DNA of 12,489 nt from JABMRP01 sp964444795. Lineage in GTDB: Bacteria; Planctomycetota; Planctomycetia; Pirellulales; Thermoguttaceae. The stretch lies in assembly GCA_964444795.1 (NCBI GenBank), contig CAYUIQ010000251.1, positions 1-12,489 on the forward strand, in the 5' to 3' direction. Position numbers and translations under genes: made by a program. This document shows, one piece after another, positions 1 through 7,401 of this stretch (position 1 is the first letter of the stretch; the number at the start of each line of letters is the position of its first letter). Under the pieces are notes generated by a model. It saw nothing but the letters and a program-made list of their open reading frames with translations. It was not told the origin of the DNA and did not search any database.

Positions 1-52
1 CGACCACCAGGCACCCACTGGTTTCATGCGACAGTAATCTCTTGACCGATCC
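1..52. other. short 3' flank with a small inverted repeat
   Basis: This stretch lies downstream of the metalloprotease gene, which reads leftward. It contains ACCAG (6-10) and CTGGT (18-22) around a 7-base loop, so a short stem is possible in the mRNA 3' end. No T-run follows on the minus strand, so it is not a convincing intrinsic terminator. It may be a fragment of a dispersed intergenic repeat, but one copy cannot show that. Confidence 0.2.
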
Positions 53-2521
53 TTACAAAACCAATCCCAGCGATTCCAGCCAGGCGTCGTCGGCAAGGGC
101 CGCATCGAACGGGCGGCTGAAATGGCCGCCCGACTTGGCGGCCACGCGCTGCCGAGCGGCGCTGTTGATCGCGGCGTTGAATGGATCGGCATGCACGTCG
201 GCCGTTGCATCTGGGGTCGCCGGGCGATTCTGAGACGATGGCGACACTGCGGCCTGGGCAAATAGCGTCTCCCGCGCGGCGGAGCCTGGGGAGGCCGCCG
301 GAGCCAATTCCACCGGTGACGTCCAATCCGCGTCGGACACGCCGCCGATCGCCGCCGGCACTTCCATCGAGACGGAGGCCAGCGGGCCCTTCGACGGGAC
401 GACCGACTTGGCGGCCTTCAGAAGGCGCGAAGTTCTCAGCTTAACCACGTTGCTGTCGGCCGAGACCCCCTCGATATTGAACGCGTGGACCCGATAGCGA
501 TAAGAGGTTGCGGCGCTGATGTCCGTATCGGAATACGTGGTGACGCCCGGACCCGTCGTTGCGATGGTGACCCAGTTCTTGGGGCTGTCGACCGATCGCT
601 CGATGACGAAGCCGTCTTCGTTGTCCGACTGGTCGATCCAGGCCAGATCGATTTGCGTGGCCGAGGTCGCCGTGGCGGTGAGATTGGTCGGCGCATCGGG
701 CAATGGGGAAACGACCACCGCGGGAGTGGTCGCCACGGCTTCGTTGGAATAGTCGGAAGTGGCCGCCGCGTTGCCCGCTTGTACGCGATAGTGATACGTG
801 GTCTCTGGCGAAACGGCCTTGTCGGCATAGCCGGTCGCATCGACCCCAAGCGTGACGATCTGGGTCCAGTTCTGCCCGTCCGTGCTGCGAGACACGCTGT
901 AAAGCGTCTCGTTGTCGGCGTTGTCGGTCCAGGAAAGTTGCACTTCGCCGGCCGAAACGGCGGTCGCCACCAGGTCGGTCGGGGCTTGCGGCTGCAATGA
1001 AGGGTCGGCCGGCGTCGTGGCCGTCGCCTCGTTGGAGTAGCCGGAGACGGTCTGCTCGCTGCCCGCCTGTACGCGATAATAATACGTCGTGTCGGGCGAT
1101 ACGGCCGTGTCGACGTAGGCCGTCGCATCGGCCTCCAACACGGCGATCTCCGTCCAATTCTGCCCGTCGATGCTCCGCACGACGCTGAAGAACGTCTCGT
1201 TGTCGGCGTTGTCGGTCCAGTCCAGCGCGACTTCGGTCGGGGAAGTGGCGTTGGCCGACAGACCGCCCGGCGCGGCCACCGGGTCGACGTCGGCCGGCGG
1301 CACGATGGTGCCCGAGACGGTGTATTGCCCCACGTCGCCGTAACCGCCGTTGCTGGTGACCGCCACGTGATACCATCCGGTGGAGACGCTGGTGGTGATC
1401 GACGCCCCGAAGCTCGACGAGGGCGCGGCCGAGGCGATCAGGTTGCCGGCCGCGTCGTACAGAGCGAGGCTTGCATCAAGGTTGTTCACGGCCGCGGGTA
1501 CGTCGACCGAAACGGTGATCTGCCCGGTGTCGGTCTGAAAGGAGAAGTAATCGGCATCGGCGGTCGTGGTGATGATGCCGGTGGAATGCACCTGGCTGCC
1601 GGCCACGTCAAGCGGCGTGGCGCCGACCGGCGAGTCGCCGTGGTCGTCGGCCCGGTAGCCGAACCCGTTGGTCGATCGGGCCAGCACGGCCATGTCGTCT
1701 TGATACGTGCCCGCCGAGGTCGACGTTCCGTACCACCAGAGGCCGCGGGTGGCGTAATAGCTGTTTCCCATGATCGGGGCGCGGCCGTCGCCGGGACCCT
1801 GGTAATAGTCGGCGATTTTGTTCCCGTCGGCGTCGTAGCTGCTCTGATGCCGGAGTCCGAAGCCGTGACCGGCTTCGTGGGAAGAGGCCTGCGCCGTGTA
1901 CTTCGCGTTGCCGTTGCCCAAGTTATCGCTGAAGACGTAGACCGTATTGGCGATCGAGTTGGTGAAGCTGTCGACGTAAGCCACGCCACCGTAGGTTCCG
2001 CCGGTCCAACTGCCGTTGCCGCCGATCGACACGCGCAGCGCCTCGCCGTTGCCGAAGTCGCCCGGGTCGACGGTCGTCACGTTGACGTCAAAAGGAATGT
2101 AGTCCTCGGCAACGTGTTCCCAGATGCGCTGGATGGAAGCCAGTTCGCCGTCGCTGAAGGTCGTGGTGTCGCCGTCCTGATCGTAGACGGGCGTGGTCAC
2201 GTTGCTGAAAGAACCCCACTGCGACTCGAGGTGGCCGTCGAAATCGAGGTAGAGTGAAACCGCCGCACCGGGCAGACTATTGAGCGCCGGTATCGCCGTA
2301 AGCGGGGCAAGGGCCAGCGATCCGGCCGCTGCCTCGGCGGCGACGTCGGCGGCCAGTAAATGGTTCGTACCGGCGTCAAATTCCGGTACGGGATCGAACT
2401 GCGGAACAGGGTCCGCGCTGACGGCCGTCCAGGAGAGGACAAGGCGAGGTTCAAGGAATTCCACACGGCGCGGGGTCGTCTTCCCACGGCCGTACCGGTC
2501 GCGGCGAGCGGAGCGGGACAT
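53..2521 (-). CDS. secreted metzincin-type metalloprotease with PPC and three FN3 domains
   Basis: Probable exported zinc endopeptidase. Residue numbers here count from the in-frame GTG at 2530; subtract 3 for the preferred ATG at 2521. The N-terminus carries RRVEFLEPRLVLS (21-33), the motif typical of exported planctomycete proteins. The catalytic domain (about 90-290) contains HEAGHGFGLRH, which fits HExxHxxGxxH: His218, Glu219, His222, Gly225, His228. A candidate Met-turn is APIM, Met254. A PPC (bacterial pre-peptidase C-terminal) domain follows at about 296-410, then three fibronectin type III domains at about 420-507, 516-603 and 612-700. The last 125 residues are Ala/Pro/Ser-rich with no recognised domain, ending in the acidic-hydrophobic DDAWLESLGLVL. 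No dockerin or PEP-CTERM tail is visible. Neither start has a clear ribosome site. The gene stands alone on its strand. The protease call rests on the zinc motif; the substrate is unknown. Confidence 0.85.
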   Translation of the reverse strand: MSRSARRDRYGRGKTTPRRVEFLEPRLVLSWTAVSADPVPQFDPVPEFDAGTNHLLAADVAAEAAAGSLALAPLTAIPALNSLPGAAVSLYLDFDGHLESQWGSFSNVTTPVYDQDGDTTTFSDGELASIQRIWEHVAEDYIPFDVNVTTVDPGDFGNGEALRVSIGGNGSWTGGTYGGVAYVDSFTNSIANTVYVFSDNLGNGNAKYTAQASSHEAGHGFGLRHQSSYDADGNKIADYYQGPGDGRAPIMGNSYYATRGLWWYGTSTSAGTYQDDMAVLARSTNGFGYRADDHGDSPVGATPLDVAGSQVHSTGIITTTADADYFSFQTDTGQITVSVDVPAAVNNLDASLALYDAAGNLIASAAPSSSFGASITTSVSTGWYHVAVTSNGGYGDVGQYTVSGTIVPPADVDPVAAPGGLSANATSPTEVALDWTDNADNETFFSVVRSIDGQNWTEIAVLEADATAYVDTAVSPDTTYYYRVQAGSEQTVSGYSNEATATTPADPSLQPQAPTDLVATAVSAGEVQLSWTDNADNETLYSVSRSTDGQNWTQIVTLGVDATGYADKAVSPETTYHYRVQAGNAAATSDYSNEAVATTPAVVVSPLPDAPTNLTATATSATQIDLAWIDQSDNEDGFVIERSVDSPKNWVTIATTGPGVTTYSDTDISAATSYRYRVHAFNIEGVSADSNVVKLRTSRLLKAAKSVVPSKGPLASVSMEVPAAIGGVSDADWTSPVELAPAASPGSAARETLFAQAAVSPSSQNRPATPDATADVHADPFNAAINSAARQRVAAKSGGHFSRPFDAALADDAWLESLGLVL
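722..985 (-). repeat. fibronectin type III repeat, copy 2
   Basis: Second copy of the duplicated FN3 unit (residues about 516-603). It keeps WTDNADNET, DGQNW, YRVQAG and YSNEA in the same order and spacing as copy 1. The third FN3 unit (431-697) keeps only the general FN3 pattern, such as APTNL, DNEDGF, SYRYRV and SNVV. Confidence 0.75.
1010..1273 (-). repeat. fibronectin type III repeat, copy 1
   Basis: First of two closely similar FN3 units in the metalloprotease (residues about 420-507). It shares with copy 2 the signatures WTDNADNET, DGQNW, YRVQAG and YSNEA, ending in ATTPA. The shared loops and strands point to an internal duplication more recent than the divergence of the third FN3 unit. 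Confidence 0.75.
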
Positions 2522-2590
2522 GGCACTCACTTTCCGAATGGTACTGAAGAAGAGAAAAAACGCGAGAACAAAAAAGGACTAGTAGAAGTG

Positions 2591-2607
2591 CGGGGCGAGC
2601 CGCCCCG
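2591..2607 (-). other. GC hairpin in metalloprotease leader
   Basis: Perfect 7-bp inverted repeat, CGGGGCG and CGCCCCG, with a 3-base loop, 70 bases upstream of the metalloprotease start codon. If the leader is transcribed this would fold stably. A T6 run lies on the minus strand about 15 bases further on, too far for a standard terminator. A role in translation or mRNA stability is possible but not shown. Confidence 0.35.
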
Positions 2608-3216
2608 TGGGCGTCGGCAGACGCGGTGGGAAGCAAGGCAAGCACAGGCAGATATCTTATCGGCGCGCTGGCGGGGGTGTCCATCGCAAATCGGCCCGGT
2701 GGCGAAAAACATCGCTCGCCACCCCGCCTTGGATCCGCACGCCATCCACCATCTGAACGGGAATCGCGATGCGGCGAGAGCGAAGACATCGGAAGAGCGC
2801 CACCTGTGTCGGGTCGAGGAGTTGCCGATAGTGGTAGTCGGCCCGCCGGGAAGATTGGCGCCCCCCTTCAAGGCCTATCTAAACCCTAGCTTTTTTTTGA
2901 CACGCGGGAGTGGAAAAAACAGCAGCGAGCGGCGGAAAAGGTCGGGGGCCGAAGCGGTGGCCGGAGGTGTTGGGGCCGATGCATCCACGCGGCCGGCGGC
3001 TTGGCGGTTTGCTCCCCGGGCGGACCGTCACCGCAGGCGAGATCCTCCGACCAGCGGCAGCGACTCATCACGCGCCTCGTCGCGTCGTGTGCGTTCGCCG
3101 CGGCGCGACATGAAGGCGGCGCGGGATCGGGCCGGGCAAAAAATACGGTGGTGAGTGTGTTACCACTATGTCGCGTAGCCCGCAAAGCGTCCATGAAAGT
3201 GAGCCTTTGAAGTTTC

Positions 3217-3394
3217 CGGCGGGTTCCGCGTCCCGCCGTGTCGACTGCAAAGCTCTGCCTGGACGGCTCGCCGTCCCTGGAGTGTCCGGGGAGGGGGAAT
3301 CGTCGATTATTTCGCCAAAGGAGGGGGCTAGGGCAAAAAGGTGGGGCTTTTTGCGCGAAACCGCATACTTCTTTGCGCTGAGCCGCAACTCAGC
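3217..3394. repeat. cluster of four perfect short hairpins
   Basis: Four perfect inverted repeats lie close together: CGGCGGG/CCCGCCG (3217-3223 / 3232-3238), GGACGG/CCGTCC (3261-3266 / 3271-3276, 4-base loop), GCAAAAAG/CTTTTTGC (3333-3340 / 3347-3354, 6-base loop) and GCTGAG/CTCAGC (3377-3382 / 3389-3394). All lie upstream of the promoter at 3430, so they would not be in the CTERM-protein mRNA. The A/T-rich one could stop transcription entering from the left. They could also be pieces of dispersed intergenic repeats. Confidence 0.4.
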
Positions 3395-3429
3395 TCGCGT
3401 TGCTCACCCCTATTCCCACAAGTGGGCTA

Positions 3430-3458
3430 TTGACATGGGATCCTGTGGAATTGATAAT
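3430..3458 (+). promoter_or_regulatory. sigma70-type promoter for the CTERM-protein gene
   Basis: The -35 box TTGACA (3430-3435) is a perfect match, followed by a 17-base spacer and GATAAT (3453-3458), five of six to TATAAT. This is the best housekeeping-type promoter in the window. Transcription would start near 3465 and give a leader of about 140 bases before the ATG at 3607. Confidence 0.65.
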
Positions 3459-3471
3459 TTAGGTTGAATGC

Positions 3472-3524
3472 GGGGGCGTTGTTCCCCCTGAAGGAGAAAG
3501 CTGCCGACTGAGCCGCAAGTGCGG
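3472..3524 (+). other. structured 5' leader with an orphan Shine-Dalgarno-like site
   Basis: Within the predicted leader of the CTERM-protein mRNA are GGGGG (3472-3476) pairing with CCCCC (3484-3488), then AAGGAGA (3491-3497), then CCGCA/TGCGG (3513-3517 / 3520-3524). The AAGGAGA resembles a strong ribosome site, but no ATG, GTG or TTG start with an open frame sits at a usable distance. The 11-mer CTGAGCCGCAA occurs at 3378-3388 and again at 3508-3518. No known riboswitch class was recognised. Confidence 0.3.
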
Positions 3525-3606
3525 TACGATTGATGTTTGTGTATTCGCACTAGTGATACCATCAGCGAATTCGCCTGCGCCGGACTGCCGACGAGAGATT
3601 GCACCC

Positions 3607-4533
3607 ATGACGACTCGCCATTGCCTGACAACACTTCTGGCCTCCGCCCTTCTCCTGGTTGCCGCCGACCGATCGCCCGGTGAAACGGTCCTGCAACTTT
3701 ACATCGAAGGCGCGACGTACGACGCGGTCACCGAGAGTTGGACCAAGACCGTGGCCTCGGACGGTGGGGACGCGCTCCGGCTGTGGGCCATCGGCAATAC
3801 GGGCGCGGTCCTGGGCAACACAATCCACGACGTGAAACTGGCGATTGCTTACAGCCAGTTGGAACGAACTGGGTATGACGCGGGCGACGAGACTCCCACT
3901 TCCGACAACGGTCTTACTCCCGACAGTGACCTCTTCTTTTCGCTTGCGGGTTCGACGACCGGGAACTACGGGGGATTTACGGACCCTGCCGAGCCGCCGG
4001 TGAGCAACATGACTACCGGCGACTGGGGCGAGTTGGGAGTTGCCCCTGATGCGGACGTACCCGGCTTCTTCGGCTTTGGACTAGAAGGAACCGTTCCTGT
4101 CTTGGGCGATGGCAGGCCACTGCCTGCCCACGGCGAATACGGTCCCGGGGTCGTCTGGCAGGAGTTCTTGTTGGGCGACTTTGATCAAGTCGATTCTTAC
4201 ATCGCCGACTTCAACGGCGATTTGGAGATTCCCGTGCCGACCGGCAAGATGGGCCAGATCAGCGTTTATGAAGTCCAGGTTTCGCGGGCGGAACGGGATG
4301 AAAACGGAAATCTGACGCCTTTGGACGAGAACCTGCACGGAGTGGAGTTGCACTTCGATCTCTACAACCACGTGGAGGGGAAAAACAAGGCCAAGATCGT
4401 CTTCGCCCCCTTCTCGCACGATGCGGACGGCACGACCACATACATTCCCGCTCCGTCGGCGCTGGTCGGCCTGTTGAGCATGGGCCTGGTCGGTCTGGCC
4501 GGTGCCCTCTGGCGGCGGCGAAAGAAGGCGTAG
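3607..4533 (+). CDS. exported protein with PAP-type CTERM sorting tail
   Basis: Exported, probably surface-anchored protein of 308 residues. The N-terminus (MTTRHCLTTLLASALLLVA) is a signal peptide with cleavage expected around residues 20-26. The C-terminus has the three-part CTERM layout: a PAPS motif (281-284), a hydrophobic helix (about 286-301) and a basic RRRKKA end. This matches PEP-CTERM substrates of exosortase/archaeosortase systems, except that Glu is replaced by Ala. The body is acidic and rich in Gly, Asp and aromatic residues. It includes LQLYIEGATYDA early on, which recalls the choice-of-anchor N group of PEP-CTERM proteins; that is from memory, not a search. No catalytic motif was seen. 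ATG 3607 is chosen over the upstream in-frame GTG at 3553 because it begins the signal peptide directly. No exosortase gene is in the window. Confidence 0.85.
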   Translation: MTTRHCLTTLLASALLLVAADRSPGETVLQLYIEGATYDAVTESWTKTVASDGGDALRLWAIGNTGAVLGNTIHDVKLAIAYSQLERTGYDAGDETPTSDNGLTPDSDLFFSLAGSTTGNYGGFTDPAEPPVSNMTTGDWGELGVAPDADVPGFFGFGLEGTVPVLGDGRPLPAHGEYGPGVVWQEFLLGDFDQVDSYIADFNGDLEIPVPTGKMGQISVYEVQVSRAERDENGNLTPLDENLHGVELHFDLYNHVEGKNKAKIVFAPFSHDADGTTTYIPAPSALVGLLSMGLVGLAGALWRRRKKA

Positions 4534-4560
4534 TCTCCGGCGACCTCCTCACCGTCCGAT

Positions 4561-4579
4561 CCAGCCAATGGTTGGTTGG
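4561..4579. terminator. possible hairpin between convergent genes
   Basis: CCAGCCA (4561-4567) can pair with TGGTTGG (4573-4579) with one G-U pair and a 5-base loop. It sits in the 62-base gap between the convergent CTERM-protein and serine hydrolase genes, where a two-way terminator would be expected. There is no T-run on either side, so support is weak. Confidence 0.25.
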
Positions 4580-4595
4580 TCGGCCCGTCGGGTCG

Positions 4596-5882
4596 CTACT
4601 GCGACTCGACAGCCGCTTCATACACCAGTGGTTTCACCTTGTTTTCGATGGTGGAATTAAAGGGCATGTACTGCTGCAACGCCACCACGAACATGTCGTG
4701 TTTCGGTGAGATCCAGAAATGGGTACTGGCCGCGCCGCCCCATCCGTATTCACCCACCACGGCCGCCGGATCCCACGGACTCTTCCGCACGACCACCGAA
4801 AAACCCAGCCCAAAACCGACGCCCTGTCGCTTCGCCGCGCCAAAAGCGACCGGCATGGCCTCGGCGGAAAGCTGGTTTCGGACCATCATTCCGACCGTTT
4901 CTTTACGCAACAGACGTCGCCCGTCGAACTCACCGCCGCCCAGCAGCATTTGACAGAACCGGGTGTAGTCTCGGGCGGTCGAGACCAGGCCCCCTCCGCC
5001 GGAGAGCCTTTTCGGCTGGCGGCGATACGGGCTCGTATCCGGGGCGTCGATCACCTTCAGGCCGCCCTTGCCGTCGGGGCCATAGTTGGCGGCAAACCGA
5101 GCGAGCTTCTCCTGGGGTACATGAAACCCGGTGTCTTTCATGTCTAGCGGCGCGAAGATCCGTTCTCGGAAGAACTCGTCCAGTGGCTTCTCGGAAACGA
5201 CTTCAACCAGCCGCCCGAGCACGTCCGTCGACAAGCTGTAGTGCCACTTCGTGCCGGGTTGGTATAACAGTGGAATCTGGCCCAGCTTCTGGACCATGTC
5301 CGCCAGATCCGCGTCCCGGTCCATCACCTTGGCCTGGCGAACCATCCGATCGACCGGCGTATCGCCGAAGATCCCGTAGGTCAGCCCCGACGTGTGGCGC
5401 ATCAGGTCGCGGATCGACATCGGCCGCTTGGGCTGGAGGAGCTTGTCGTCGGGGCCCAGGACCTTGAGGTCCTTGAAATCCGGCAGGTATTTCGCGACCG
5501 GATCGTCCAGTTGGAACTTGCCCTCGTCCAGGAGGATCATCGCCGCGACGGTGGTGATCGGCTTGCTCATGGAATAGATACGAAAGATGGTATCCGGTTT
5601 CATTGCCTTGCCGGCCTCGACGTCCATCATCCCAAACGGCTTGGAGTAGACCACCTTGCCATGCCGCGCGACCACCACCACCGCGCCGGCGACCGCGCTG
5701 TTGTCGACCAGCGCCTTCATCGCTTCGTCGACGTGCTGGAGCTTCTCGGTCGACAGCCCCACGTCCTCGGGCGCCGCCGTGGGGAGCTCCTTCGCCTGGG
5801 CCGTTGTCGCCAGCAACAACACGGCCAGGAAGCTCAGGGCAAGTTGCTTGGCAGGCCGAACAAGATCAGCACGTGACATCAT
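4596..5882 (-). CDS. secreted serine hydrolase, beta-lactamase class C / family VIII esterase type
   Basis: Exported serine hydrolase of 428 residues. A signal peptide (hydrophobic core about 13-27) ends at AQA, with cleavage after residue 30. The nucleophile motif SxxK is Ser104-Met-Ser-Lys107, with following Pro-Ile-Thr as is usual in the family. The second catalytic motif is Tyr225-Ser-Leu in WHYSLST. The third, KTG in true beta-lactamases, is replaced by Trp386-Gly-Gly in GWGGAAST, as in EstB-like family VIII esterases. An esterase or transesterase activity is therefore more likely than penicillin hydrolysis. HTSGLTYG (163-170) is another family landmark. The start is well supported: GGAGG at 5891-5895 lies 8 bases before the ATG at 5882, and a second ATG follows at once. 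It is a single gene, convergent with the CTERM-protein gene; nothing nearby suggests its substrate. Confidence 0.9.
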   Translation of the reverse strand: MMSRADLVRPAKQLALSFLAVLLLATTAQAKELPTAAPEDVGLSTEKLQHVDEAMKALVDNSAVAGAVVVVARHGKVVYSKPFGMMDVEAGKAMKPDTIFRIYSMSKPITTVAAMILLDEGKFQLDDPVAKYLPDFKDLKVLGPDDKLLQPKRPMSIRDLMRHTSGLTYGIFGDTPVDRMVRQAKVMDRDADLADMVQKLGQIPLLYQPGTKWHYSLSTDVLGRLVEVVSEKPLDEFFRERIFAPLDMKDTGFHVPQEKLARFAANYGPDGKGGLKVIDAPDTSPYRRQPKRLSGGGGLVSTARDYTRFCQMLLGGGEFDGRRLLRKETVGMMVRNQLSAEAMPVAFGAAKRQGVGFGLGFSVVVRKSPWDPAAVVGEYGWGGAASTHFWISPKHDMFVVALQQYMPFNSTIENKVKPLVYEAAVESQ

Positions 5883-5944
5883 CGGGTGGTCCTCCAGGTT
5901 AGCTTGGCGATCATCAGCGGGGCGACGGAGACGCTCATGGCCGT

Positions 5945-5950
5945 ATTATA
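5945..5950 (-). promoter_or_regulatory. candidate -10 box for the serine hydrolase
   Basis: The minus strand reads TATAAT, a perfect -10 match, about 63 bases upstream of the serine hydrolase start and preceded by GGC. No good -35 box lies 16-18 bases further upstream. Transcription would start near 5938. Confidence 0.4.
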
Positions 5951-6079
5951 GCCGGATCGTGACCGTGTTTGGAATCCGAAGGGGCGAAAAGCTGACGGTG
6001 GTCGCCAACGGACTTGTTCTTTTGGCGACGTGCGGCGAAAATAGACGCTCTTGTCACCAGCGGTCACCAGGAGAACATG

Positions 6080-6601
6080 ATGAAGGCTCTAATGGGAATG
6101 TTAATTGTCACGGCCAGTGTGTTGCCGTGTGGTTGTGGAAAGAACGCTCAAGATGACGCACAGAGTCGTAAGGACACTCAAGATGACAAACGGGGTAGCA
6201 CGGAAGCTCAAGACGCCGGACTGAGTGGAACATGGCAAGGAAACATCGTCGAGAAGGGCAGATCCACATTAGTGGAACTTCGCATCCAAGAGCAAGAAGG
6301 CAAACTCGCGGGAACACTCACGGTTCTGAGTGAGACGGGGCAGGATGTAGGCCAGGGGATGAGTTTTGACCTTGTCCAAGTCAAACGTTCCGGCGACCGT
6401 CTGAAATTCGTCATGCCCGTCGGCGGTGAGGGCGATGACGACAACGTGGCTTTCGATTTACGAATGAAAGGCAACCGCCTGGAAGGCCACGGGCATGAGT
6501 TGCGCGAGGGAAGCGAGAATCTTCCGATTACTTTCACCAGGAAAGAGAGCAAGCCCGACACGGCCGTTCCGGTCAACCGGACGAGCATGCCGCCTGCCTA
6601 A
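6080..6601 (+). CDS. small lipoprotein-like exported protein with 10-residue repeats
   Basis: Probable exported lipoprotein of 173 residues. The N-terminus (MKALMGMLIVTASVLPCGCGK) is a lipoprotein-type signal with two cysteines. The lipobox is imperfect: either VLPC or PCGC would be cleaved. A short linker then repeats every 10 residues: AQDD, TQDD, AQDA. The rest (from LSGTWQGNI) looks like a small beta-rich domain with alternating polar and hydrophobic strands, e.g. LVELRIQEQEGKLAGTL, but I do not recognise the family. ATG 6080 is preferred over the adjacent ATG at 6077 because AGGAG (6069-6073) is then 6 bases away. An octamer, GTCACCAG, repeats at 6053-6060 and 6063-6070 just upstream. 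A weak promoter, TTGTTC (6014-6019) with GAAAAT (6037-6042), is possible. Codon use looks less GC-biased than in neighbouring genes. The 3' end overlaps the convergent gene by 29 bases. Confidence 0.7.
   Translation: MKALMGMLIVTASVLPCGCGKNAQDDAQSRKDTQDDKRGSTEAQDAGLSGTWQGNIVEKGRSTLVELRIQEQEGKLAGTLTVLSETGQDVGQGMSFDLVQVKRSGDRLKFVMPVGGEGDDDNVAFDLRMKGNRLEGHGHELREGSENLPITFTRKESKPDTAVPVNRTSMPPA
6146..6217 (+). repeat. 30-bp tandem repeat inside the lipoprotein gene
   Basis: GCTCAAGATGAC (6146-6157), ACTCAAGATGAC (6176-6187) and GCTCAAGACGCC (6206-6217) are spaced exactly 30 bases apart. They encode AQDD, TQDD and AQDA in the linker after the lipoprotein signal. Only the cores are conserved; the bases between them have diverged. 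Confidence 0.7.
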
Positions 6602-7376
6602 GAAACGACCGGCAATGCATCATCAGACTGAACTGGGCCAGTGCGAGCCATAGCAGCAGGCACGTCAGACCGGCGGCTCCGAGGGTCAACCAGATGGGGA
6701 TCCAGATTTTGGCAACGGTCAGGTCCGTGTCGATTCGTTCAACGTGGGCTTCAAACTCGGCAAGCCCTTCTCGCGTCTCTTTCAACCGCTGATCGATTTC
6801 GGGGAGTTTGTCGATCAGCGAGGCAACGGCCTCCCGCTCTTGATCGGGGTGGTTTTCTCGGGCGTCGGCCAGCGAACTCTCGATCGCCTCGGCCAGCCGC
6901 GGGAGATCGTTGGAAAGGCGCTCCAGTCGGGCGAACTTCGGGTCCTGTCCCGTGAAGCTGACAAACGTCGTGGCGTTGACCGCCTGCAACGTGTTGGCGA
7001 TCGCAGCCCGTGTTTGGTGGATCGAATCCACCGTTACCTTTGCCTTGTCGACTTCCGAGAGGATCTCCCGCTGCAAGGTGTCCGAAACGGCAACCAGATC
7101 CGCGTCTTCCGGCGGGGAATTACCCGTCGATGCATCCACGCCCCGCCGAATGTCGGCCACGCGCTGATCGGCATACTCCAACCCCCGGCCGACGACCGCG
7201 GTTCCGGCGGAGATGCGGGCCGTAGCGTCCTCGGCTTGCGACAACACGTTGAGGATTCGTTCCGTCAGCGGTTTTCTGAGGAGCCAACTGCCGACGATGC
7301 TTCCCAAGCTGGAGACGATTCCCAAACCGCAGAGTACCATGGCCGCGACCAGCGCGACGCGCTTAACCCGCTTCAT
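6573..7376 (-). CDS. two-pass membrane protein with long coiled-coil segment
   Basis: Membrane protein of 267 residues with no recognised family. The first helix (about 7-28) follows a basic MKRVKR start. The second (about 225-247, IWIPIWLTLGAAGLTCLLLW) is near the C-terminus. Between them are about 190 charged residues with heptad-like runs, such as LIDKLPEIDQRLKETREGL, expected to form coiled coil. By the positive-inside rule the middle would face outward. ATG 7376 is chosen over the upstream in-frame ATG at 7436 because GGAG sits about 8 bases before it and the upstream start would lie inside the URO-D gene. It follows that gene by 25 bases on the same strand, so it is probably the last gene of the GRE operon. 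The role could be scaffolding or sensing, but nothing in the sequence proves a link to the enzymes. Confidence 0.75.
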   Translation of the reverse strand: MKRVKRVALVAAMVLCGLGIVSSLGSIVGSWLLRKPLTERILNVLSQAEDATARISAGTAVVGRGLEYADQRVADIRRGVDASTGNSPPEDADLVAVSDTLQREILSEVDKAKVTVDSIHQTRAAIANTLQAVNATTFVSFTGQDPKFARLERLSNDLPRLAEAIESSLADARENHPDQEREAVASLIDKLPEIDQRLKETREGLAEFEAHVERIDTDLTVAKIWIPIWLTLGAAGLTCLLLWLALAQFSLMMHCRSFLRQAACSSG

Positions 7377-7401
7377 CGGTGAATCTCCATGTTCGCCGCG
7401 A

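Larger units (their letters stand above)
2522..3429. other. intergenic region with no supported gene
   Basis: This is the spacer between the leftward metalloprotease and the rightward CTERM-protein gene. Its open frames are short, lack ribosome sites and have arginine/proline-rich translations, as expected of GC-rich noncoding DNA. Visible features: a strong hairpin (CGGGGCG 2591-2597 pairing with CGCCCCG 2601-2607) in the presumed 5' leader of the metalloprotease, a T8 run at 2890-2897, and several hairpins from 3217 onward listed separately. No convincing promoter for the metalloprotease was found. Confidence 0.6.

Noticed and set aside
1325..2257. 310-codon + strand open frame opposite the metalloprotease
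   Set aside because: Runs antisense to the zinc-protease domain; composition is typical of a shadow frame.
2890..2901. T8 run with TTGACA as a terminator or a promoter
   Set aside because: No stable stem precedes the T-run, and no acceptable -10 lies 16-18 bases after TTGACA.
2360..3154. 264-codon + strand open frame reaching into the gene-free stretch
   Set aside because: Begins antisense within the metalloprotease, is Arg/Gly/Pro-rich, and has no ribosome site or domain.
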